NCBI GenBank assembly: GCA_030248195.1
Contig: JASAND010008433.1
Location: 1-64,000 of the forward strand
DNA length: 64,000 nucleotides
DNA from: Trissonchulus latispiculum
Taxonomy: Eukaryota; Nematoda; Enoplea; Enoplida; Ironidae
Direction of reading: 5' to 3'
The translations under genes and the position numbers were made by a program. Positions 56,726 to 64,000 of the stretch are shown here, piece by piece. A model generated the notes under the pieces. It made no database searches, was not told the DNA's origin, and saw only the letters and a program-made list of their open reading frames with translations. Positions within the stretch are counted from its first letter, which is position 1. Each line of letters opens with the position of its first letter.

Positions 56726-58282
56726 GAGTTTGAAAACACTTTCGATCGTGTCATTTTTACGACAAGGTCAATCAAGGAAGCAATTTCTACTTTAAAGTTT
56801 TCTTCTGCAGCGGGTCCCGACCAAATTCCGGCTAGATTTCTAAAAATATGTAATCTCCAGCTCTGTCGTCCCCTACAGGTAATCTTTCAGCAGTCCTTCG
56901 AGGAGGGGATTCTGCCAAAAGACTGGCTTACTGCTCATGTTGTTCCTATCTACAAAGGGAAAGGCTCTCGGTCTGCTCCCGAAAATTACAGACCGATATC
57001 ACTGACTTGTATTTGTTCCAAAATCATGGAAAAAGTTTTAAATAAATTCTTGCTTGACTATCTTCTTAGAAACAAGCTGATAACAAAAGATCAACATGGT
57101 TTCATGGCAAATCGCTCTACTCAAACACAGCTACTCGAATGTTTGAATGCCTGGACAAAAAATCGTGATGATAAAAAGGGGGTTAAGGTTTTATATTTAG
57201 ACATAAGTAAGGCCTTTGATTCAGTTTCACATGCTAAGCTTACTGCAAAGCTAAATGCTTGCGGAATAAGGGGATATGCCTTAAAGTGGTTAAGTGCATT
57301 TTTACAAGGGAGGACCCAGTACGTTAAAGTGAACAACGTTTTGTCAGATTTCTGTGAAGTTATAAGCGGCGTCCCCCAAGGCAGCGTTCTTGGACCTACG
57401 TTATTTCTTATTTATATTAACGACCTCCCGGACTCATCTATAAGCTCAGACGTAAAAGTATTTGCAGACGATACAAAAATTTACTGTTCTGGGTCATCCC
57501 CAAATGACTTTGTTTCCTTTCATAGTGACTGTAAAAATATTTTAGGTTGGGCGTCTCAAAATCAGCTTTCGATTGCCTTTCATAAAAGCTTGCTTTTTGA
57601 AATTGGTGAACCGTATATTGTTAATGATTTTGATATCGATGGCTGCACTATACCGAAAACTAACATGGTAAAAGATCTGGGAGTTCACATTAGTGCTGAT
57701 CTGAAATTTTCATCTCACTGCGACAAAATTTGTGCTAAAGCATATCAAAAAATGGCCCTAATATTTAAAACTTTCTGTTGCCGCGATGTGCAGTTTTTAG
57801 TCGCCATGTTTACAATCTACGTTAGACCTATCTTAGAGTACTGTTCCTGTGTATGGTCTCCTCACCTTAAAAAAGACATTGCAAAAGTGGAAACGGTTCA
57901 GAGACGATTTACTAAAAGAATACCAGAAATTAAAGATTTTTCTTACAAGGACCGTTTGCAGCTGACTGGACTGGAATCTTTAGAATGTCGCAGGCTTAAA
58001 GCCGATCTTGTTCAAACGTACAAGATTATTCACCAGTATGATAATGTAGATTCTGCAGAATTTTTTACTTATGCAGCAGACTCCGGTACAAGAGGGCACT
58101 CTTTAAAATTACAAATTTTTAAGTCTCGGCTGGATTGTAGAAAGCACTTCTTTTCAAATCGGGTGGTATCTGTTTGGAACACTCTGGAACATGCTGCTGT
58201 TACAGCACCAAACATTTTTGTTTTTAAAAGACATCTCGATTCTGTTGATTTTAGTTCCTTGTTAAGGTATGACTTTGACTAG
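56726..58282 (+). CDS. LINE ORF2, reverse transcriptase part
   Basis: The open frame continues the endonuclease frame after a one-base offset. RT motifs in order: AAGPDQIPARFLK, YRPISLTCICSKIMEK, HGFMANRST, LYLDISKAFDSV, GVPQGSVLGPTLF and the catalytic FADD at about 57461. The C-terminal region (VRPILEYCSCVWSP, then VVSVWNTL) is typical of CR1/Jockey-group elements. No RNase H. It ends with TAG at 58282. With the frame break this copy probably cannot make a full ORF2 protein unless frameshifting occurs. Confidence 0.9.
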   Translation, partial: EFENTFDRVIFTTRSIKEAISTLKFSSAAGPDQIPARFLKICNLQLCRPLQVIFQQSFEEGILPKDWLTAHVVPIYKGKGSRSAPENYRPISLTCICSKIMEKVLNKFLLDYLLRNKLITKDQHGFMANRSTQTQLLECLNAWTKNRDDKKGVKVLYLDISKAFDSVSHAKLTAKLNACGIRGYALKWLSAFLQGRTQYVKVNNVLSDFCEVISGVPQGSVLGPTLFLIYINDLPDSSISSDVKVFADDTKIYCSGSSPNDFVSFHSDCKNILGWASQNQLSIAFHKSLLFEIGEPYIVNDFDIDGCTIPKTNMVKDLGVHISADLKFSSHCDKICAKAYQKMALIFKTFCCRDVQFLVAMFTIYVRPILEYCSCVWSPHLKKDIAKVETVQRRFTKRIPEIKDFSYKDRLQLTGLESLECRRLKADLVQTYKIIHQYDNVDSAEFFTYAADSGTRGHSLKLQIFKSRLDCRKHFFSNRVVSVWNTLEHAAVTAPNIFVFKRHLDSVDFSSLLRYDFD

Positions 58283-58564
58283 TTATATTATATTTGTTAA
58301 TTCTGTTCATGAACTGTGTTTTTGTACGTAAGTTGCTTGTGTACTTATATATATTCTGGTGCATGCAGACTCTTGTGTGTTACCAATTTGGCCGTGTAAC
58401 TTAGTGTACTTTTGTGAAGCTCACTGTCATATATGTCGTATATGTCGTGTCTGTCGTATATGTATGTCGTCACATATATGTCGTATATGTACGTATATAT
58501 ATCTGCTATGACTGGCCAAATAAACGGTTTTTGTTTTTTTTATGATGCTGCATCAAATTTATTA

Positions 58565-58700
58565 ATGTAATTTCAGTTACAAAGCCTTAAATCGTGCAAT
58601 GGGGAGAATGCGACAGGCATTCTCCAGTGCCCTGGCAAATCTGGCTGCGTAAGACTCAAGGAAAGAATCGGTTGCTGGATTATCCGGAACCATCAGCTAA
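58565..58700 (-). CDS. Candidate terminal coding exon (minus strand)
   Basis: 58696-58577 on the minus strand follows a plausible acceptor (TTGTGAACTTAG) and encodes 39 residues then TAA. It includes FLESYAARFARALE, which looks like an amphipathic helix. A penultimate exon candidate at 59161-59079, phase-compatible and ending at the good donor GTAAGTTATC, would precede it. No family is recognised. The CR1-like element ends just beyond the stop, consistent with insertion into a 3' UTR. Short length keeps confidence low. Confidence 0.35.
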
Positions 58701-59163
58701 GTTCACAAATTTCTTCAATTAAGCATATATTAAGTCATTTTATAAATTTAACAAAATGGAATGTAGGAATGAAGATCTGTTCTACTGAAGACCAGGGGTA
58801 GGCATGGCGAATGAAAAGGTCTTACCGTGTCTCTCGCTGATGTTCAAACTAATACAACTATGTATAAATGTAAATATTAGCCATCAACTAAGGGCATATG
58901 GAAGCCGCTGGTTCAGTAGAAGCTTCAGCTACTATGAGGTTTATACTGCATTCGCAACCAGCTCAAATTTAATTTTTTCTTTTTCTATCACACAGCTGGT
59001 CAGTGGGAGCTGATATGGTTTACGCTACAGGCGCCAGCTAAACAAGCAAAATAACACTGGTGGAAATAGATAACTTACGGAAACGTTATTCAAAGTTTTC
59101 TGCGGCCAGCCGGCAAAAGTTAAGACGATTATAGTAGAAGAAGAAGAGGTTACACGTTGTACT

Positions 59164-60616
59164 TAAAACACAAAAGTGAACACTTGAGTTGACTGCGGAG
59201 GAATGCAGAGGTACTCCGCTTTCGCAACTCAAAACACAAAACTTCAAAATTGTCTGTTGCCTGCCGGCAACAAAATTGTTTAGAGTATAGGCATGGTGCA
59301 GCGGTGCCAGAAATACCCCCCATAATTGTTCTGTACTTATCCGAGATTTTCAAGGAGTTGGCCGGTCAAGGGGGGAAACCCCTTTGAATGGAGCTAACGG
59401 GTGTCCACGATGCGGTGAAAGCAGCGTGGCCACTTCTGCTACGGCAGTAGCCTTGCCTATGCCTCGGGTAATTGCATCTGCAATTATTCAACGCCGGACT
59501 ATGGACCCTGAGCAAAATGAGTCTGGCGTTACCCCTCATCGCGAAAGCAACTGGGGTGTGGCACTAAGGGAAAAAAAAATTATAACTGGTTACGACTTCG
59601 TTAATTTGACCAAGACAACAAGGAACTAAATAAAAAAATTCCATGCAATCTGGCGAATTTGAAATTTCAAGCTTGGCGAGCCGAGTCGACACACTTTCAA
59701 AATTTTTCCGAGCCGAGCCGGGTATGACCGCGAGCCGAGCCGGAAAAGTCCGGCTCGTCCTCATCTCTACTTTCGGGTGAAACCTAGACTTCCAAACCTG
59801 TTGGGCGAATTGGTAATAGGCAAAATTACACAGGGAGCGACGGCAGCATACTAGATCAGCCGCGATTATTTTTCAAATAGTCTCAACGTTTAGTTTGAAT
59901 TTTGACAAAGCCAACATTTGTTAAATGACTTGACAGTATCCCAAACACTTCTACGGCTGCTCATTCTGTGTTAGCCAACGATAAATATGATTCCTATGCA
60001 TTTTCTCGCTAACTCAACTAGCAGCGGGAACCTACTTCAAAACGGGAACAGATAGGCGCACTGCCTTGGACAAGGCGATAGGGACAGTTCGTCTGCCGTA
60101 AAAGAAAAGCAAGTCCCAGTCATTTAATGAACTTGGTGTTGTCCACTTCGGAAGGCTCTGTCATAAACACCGGGAAAACTATTTTTGCAACAGGAAAACA
60201 AGAAATTTTTCTAAGACACATAATAAACATTGTGTCTAGGACGCTCTCTTCACTCTAACCGGACTAGTGAGGGCTTTTTCTGAGTAAAAAATTACTTAAA
60301 ACAGACACTACACTTTCTAAGAATGTTTACTAAACGACACGAAACATGAACGTTTACAAAACAAAAAAGCGACAACAATACATACAGTACTTAACGAATG
60401 CCAAAAATAATAAAACAACTGAACCTCATATATAAATCCAAGTCTAATATCTCGAAACCGGTGTGGGGCATAGAGAAAAAGAGGCTTTTTTTTTTGGGGG
60501 AAAATTTTGAAAAAAAAAAACCTTTCTTTTTCGTAATAAAATAATATGGGAATATTATTAAAGTAGGTGATGGTGGGCGCAAAAATACGCGGCCGGGCGG
60601 GAAGAGTAAAACACAA

Positions 60617-60620
<4 letters not shown>
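59164..60620. other. Intergenic sequence with a hAT-like right end
   Basis: No gene recognised. 59655-59769 carries GAGCCGAGCCGG iterations ending CTCATCTCTA, resembling a hAT right end; I did not find its partner. A/T homopolymers lie at about 60487-60530. Confidence 0.45.

Positions 60621-60621
<1 letters not shown>

Positions 60622-60671
<50 letters not shown>
60622..60671. repeat. (TA)n microsatellite
   Basis: TA dinucleotide run immediately left of the 60672-61774 inverted-repeat element, which probably inserted at a TA in it. Confidence 0.95.
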
Positions 60672-60672
<1 letters not shown>

Positions 60673-61774
60673 TAGGGGGGAAAATGCCCTCGACGGGCAA
60701 CCAACTTGGTAGAATAGGGAAAGACTTGAATGTTAAATACACGGTGCATGGTTACAACTGAGATTCTGCTGAAGCGGAAAAATGCCGTTTCTCAGCGACT
60801 AAAATGACAGAAACCAGCTTTGTGCGACGAATAGGGAATCTACTCGGCGACTAAAATGAAAGAAACCAGCTTTGTGCGCCGAATAGGGAATCTACTCGGC
60901 GACTAAAATGAAAGAAACCAGCTTTGTCGCCGAATAGGGAATTCCCTCCTTCCGCCCTATTCGCGCGAACTTATCGTCTTTCGGGAGGAAATATATAGGT
61001 AATTATTCTGTTAGTAACTGCAAACGTAAGCATTGCGCTCAATATGACATTTGCCGTACCGGTTGCGTGGAGGCTAGGGCAGGGGTGGCGCTAGATTAAT
61101 TTCTTTTTGAGCTACCTGATCCGTAAATATTTTATGCATACAACCGCTAGCAGGACCAACAGAAAGCAACAATAAGTATATATGCAGTTTAAACAATTTG
61201 TGGTCGACAGTCCTTGTGCTAAAACATATACAATCAATAGCATTTCATTTTATATAATGTTTGATTGTATCAATTCTCGGCAAGATCAGCACAGAGCACA
61301 CCTATATATATGCTCTCAATGTTTCTGATAGCACATCGAAGACAGCGTATTTATGTCTGTGAAAACCTTGACTTACGTAAGTGCTTGATAAAACTGTTGT
61401 TTTGCATTCTGAAGTAATTCTGCCATTCTGAAGCTCTCTCATTATTCAGCAAAGCAACACATAGCAGGCTTCAAAGTTCGCGCGAATAGGGCGGAAGGAG
61501 GGAATTCCCTATTCGGCGACAAAGCTGGTTTCTTTCATTTTAGTCGCCGAGTAGATTCCCTATTCGGCGCACAAAGCTGGTTTCTTTCATTTTAGTCGCC
61601 GAGTAGATTCCCTATTCGTCGCACAAAGCTGGTTTCTGTCATTTTAGTCGCTGAGAAACGGCATTTTTCCGCTTCAGCAGAATCTCAGTTGTAACCATGC
61701 ACCGTGTATTTAACATTCAAGTCTTTCCCTATTCTACCAAGTTGGTTGCCCGTCGAGGGCATTTTCCCCCCTAG
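60672..61774. mobile_element. Inverted-repeat element, perfect 301-bp arms, TA target (Tc1/mariner-like MITE)
   Basis: Arms 60672-60972 and 61474-61774 read as exact reverse complements, separated by 501 bp. The outer ends are CTAGGGGGGAAAATGCCC and its mirror, so the element may start at GGGGGGAAAATG with a TA duplication, the pattern of Tc1/mariner-derived MITEs. Each arm contains three near-identical units around GGCGACTAAAATGAAAGAAA. No protein is encoded. Perfect arms imply very recent activity or gene conversion. Confidence 0.9.
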
Positions 61775-61924
61775 TTTCGCTTATTTTTCCGCTGCAGAGA
61801 AAATCATGTCAGAGAAGTTGCATATATACACAATGTAAGCAAAGCTAGCTACCGCAAACAGGCTGGATGAAAACGTTCTAGTTCAACTGAATGTATTTGC
61901 TGAAACGAAAAAATGTCTGTTAAT

Positions 61925-62335
61925 AGCCTTTTCAGAACTTTATACACGGTGCGTCATCTTAGGCTGGAAGGCCACTGTTCATGGCCTCTACCGAACATTA
62001 TACACGGACGGAGCGTTATCTTAGGCTGGAAGGCCACTGTTCATGGCCTTTTCAGAACTTTTTACACGGTGCGTCATCTTACGCTTGAAGGCCACTGTTC
62101 ATGGCCTCTACAGAACATTATATATACACGGAGCGTTATCTTAGGCTGGAAGGCCACTGTTCATGGCCTTTTCAGAACTTTTTACACGGCGCGTCATCTT
62201 GGGCTGGAAGGCCACTGTTCATGGCCTCTACAGAACATTATACACGGGGCGTTATCTTAGGCTGGAAGGCCACTGTTCATGGCCTTTTCAGAACTTTTTA
62301 CACGGTGCGTTATCTTAGGCAGGAAGGCTATTTTA
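61925..62335 (+). repeat. Tandem array with about 120-bp higher-order period
   Basis: Two alternating ~60-bp monomers, one containing GGCCTCTACAGAACATTA and the other GGCCTTTTCAGAACTTTT. Both are followed by ACACGG..GCGT.ATCTTAGGC and GGAAGGCCACTGTTCAT. About seven monomers. The open frames across it are repeat artefacts. Confidence 0.9.
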
Positions 62336-62394
62336 AAAGCCAACCAGCACCGTAACCTTGGATATGCAGTTATATATACATGACAAAAGTTGCT

Positions 62395-63240
62395 CTGCTC
62401 ATTTTGGGCTTTCATTTAAAACCAAATTTGACATCTTTTGGAAATTTTGATTTTTGACCAATTAGGACCCCTTGCCAGGGCGCCACAGGTCGCTAGAGAC
62501 CAATTTGGAGGGGTTCTCCAATGAGATAAAATGTTCGCCTCACCAAGGGCTTTCATTTGATACCAAACTTGAAAACTTTTCAAAAAATCGATTTTGGACC
62601 GGTCCGGACCCTGGTCACGGCGCCACAGGCCGCTGGGACCAGTTTGGAGGGGTCCTCCAATGACATAAAATGTTCGCCTCACCAAGGGCTTTCATTTGAT
62701 ACCAAACTTGAAAACTTTTCAAAAAATCGATTTTGGACCGGTCCGGACCCTGGTCACGGCGCCACAGGCCGCTGGGTCCACTTTGGAGGGGTTCACCGAT
62801 GACAAAAAATGTTCGCCTCACCAAGGGCTTTCATTTGATAGCAAACTTGGCCACTTTTGGAAAAATCGATTTTTGGCCATTTTGGACCGGTCCGGACCCT
62901 GGTCAGGGCGCCACAGGCCGCTGAGTCCACTTTGGAGGGGTCCTCCAATGACAAAAAATGTTCGCCTCACCAAGGGCTTTCATTTGATACCAGACTTGGC
63001 CACTTTTGGAAAAATCGATTTTTGGCCATTTTGGACCGGTCCGGACCCTGGTCCGGGCGCCACAGACCGCTGGATCCACTTTGGAGGGGTCCTCCAATGA
63101 CAAAAAATGTTCGCCTCACCAAGGGCTTTCATTTGATACCAGACTTGGCCACTTTTGGAAAAATCGATTTTTGGCCATTTTGGACCCGGTCCCCGGTCCG
63201 GACCCCTGGCCAGGGCGCCACAGGGGTCCGGGCGAAACCT
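62395..63240 (+). repeat. Tandem array, about six units of 139-149 bp
   Basis: TTCGCCTCACCAAGGGCTTT occurs at 62533, 62672, 62812, 62961 and 63110, giving spacings of 139, 140, 149 and 149. Units share GGGCTTTCATTTGATACCA with the 10690-11460 array, then TGGACCGGTCCGGACCCTGG (palindromic) and GGCGCCACAGRCCGCTG. The extra 9 bp in the later units is a CCATTTTGG-type addition. Confidence 0.92.
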
Positions 63241-64000
63241 ACTATAGCCTATGCTGTAGTGCTCCCGCACCCCACCCCAAACCCCAAATAAGAGAGACCT
63301 GCTCACTGTAGATATTTCTGTAGAAGAGGTTAAAGTTGGAGTTGCGACACGGTAGGGCCCACCACCATCAGGGTGCCCCCCAGCCACATGGATAGGTCCT
63401 AGAGCGAAACTAATGGGCCATTTAGATTCACCATATAGGGGTTCCTATTCGAATACGAAACCTCAGCCGAGCAGCTCTTATGTATAGGGCTGCCTACTCC
63501 GTAGGCCCAGACCCCCCTTTTACACGTTAACTTTCGACCCCTGGCCATGGCGCCACAGGGCACCGACCGACATCCTATATAGCCTATGTTCATATTCACG
63601 TTAGTACCTTCCTACATGCACAACATGAGAGCCCGGCTTCGCTCGCTCCGTTCTATTTCGAAGCTAATAGATTTTCGGAATTAGTTTTTTTTCGGGGGTC
63701 ATTTTGGGGGTCCCCACCGGGGGGGTGGGGCCATCTGGGGGGGTCCGGGAACCGCAGAAAGTAATTTCCCCGGAATTGAGGAACTTTTTGTACAAAAAAA
63801 ACCTAAAATAGTAGGGTGCTGAAGGGTCTTCCGACCTGCACCCCTGGGGGAAAAAAAAAAAAGAGGAGAAACGCGACCCGCGCGGGGGGCCAATTTTCAT
63901 ATCTCAAGATCCACCCGGCCGATCCGGCTGAAATTTTCACAGCATGTACCCCTGCCCACAGGCTCTTCACACACCAAGTTTCAGCCCGATCGGTCCACTC
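63241..64000. other. Repeat-flank sequence to window end
   Basis: A diverged GGCGCCACAGGGCACCGAC word near 63548 relates to the preceding array. G/C tracts lie at about 63695-63750 and an A run near 63850. No gene recognised. Confidence 0.45.

Larger units (their letters stand above)
54010..58555 (+). mobile_element. Nearly complete CR1-like non-LTR retrotransposon with NADAR-domain ORF1
   Basis: Two ORFs in LINE order: ORF1 (PHD, NADAR, CCHC x2), then ORF2 (APE endonuclease and RT, no RNase H). The 3' UTR has TATGTCG repeats, then AATAAACGG and a T-rich end near 58540. Similar words ATCAAACATTTATTA (about 54010) and ATCAAATTTATTA (about 58552) could be an imperfect target duplication. A single frame break in ORF2 is the only clear damage, so the insertion is young. 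It lies just downstream of possible minus-strand exons at 58577. Confidence 0.85.

Noticed and set aside
61913..63387. Frames of 60-144 codons on both strands
   Set aside because: They lie in the 120-bp and 139-149-bp arrays and reflect repeat structure.

Overview
This 64-kb window is eukaryotic and almost certainly comes from a repeat-rich invertebrate animal genome. It has introns with GT/AG borders, poly(A) signals, a globin X-like gene, an APC/C subunit gene (CDC26), two non-LTR reverse-transcriptase elements, a decayed Ty3/gypsy element and many hAT-type elements with 8-bp target duplications. There is no operon, Shine-Dalgarno or prokaryotic gene layout. I cannot name the species.

Layout. 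1-3430: dispersed and tandem non-coding repeats, including a directly repeated 0.38-kb segment. 3437-12425: a 9-kb non-coding complex bounded by inverted terminal repeats with a hairpin; it holds inverted arrays, a near-perfect 183-bp-arm palindrome and about 15 tandem 145/155-bp units, nearly all carrying a TATA-box-like sequence. 12504-15426 and 15943-16800: TIR elements. 17347-17551: terminal coding exon of an unidentified host gene whose 3' UTR is split by a 4.2-kb hAT element (17626-21816), with a poly(A) signal at 21974. 23268-24145: a TIR element. 25752-33390: Ty3/gypsy remains on the minus strand, split by a 3.75-kb element (28919-32672) that has 43-bp TIRs, a 7-bp target duplication and one long endonuclease-reverse transcriptase ORF. 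33.4-43.7 kb: mostly unassigned sequence with homopolymer tracts and small palindromes.

43799-49673 is the host-gene core. A two-exon, probably N-myristoylated globin X-like gene (+) converges on CDC26 (-). Their 3' ends share a palindromic double poly(A) signal at 47053-47065, and hAT MITEs have inserted nearby. 50035-53225 is a hAT-like element carrying a nested TIR element. 54.0-58.55 kb is a nearly complete CR1-like retrotransposon whose ORF1 joins a PHD finger, a NADAR (YbiA-like) domain and two CCHC knuckles; its ORF2 has a one-base frame break. 58577-59161 may hold minus-strand 3' exons of another gene. 60672-61774 is a perfect 301-bp inverted-repeat element, followed by three tandem arrays to 63.24 kb.

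The two strongest candidates for something new are the TIR-bounded reverse-transcriptase element, which shares end features with local inverted-repeat MITEs, and the NADAR-domain ORF1 of the CR1-like element.
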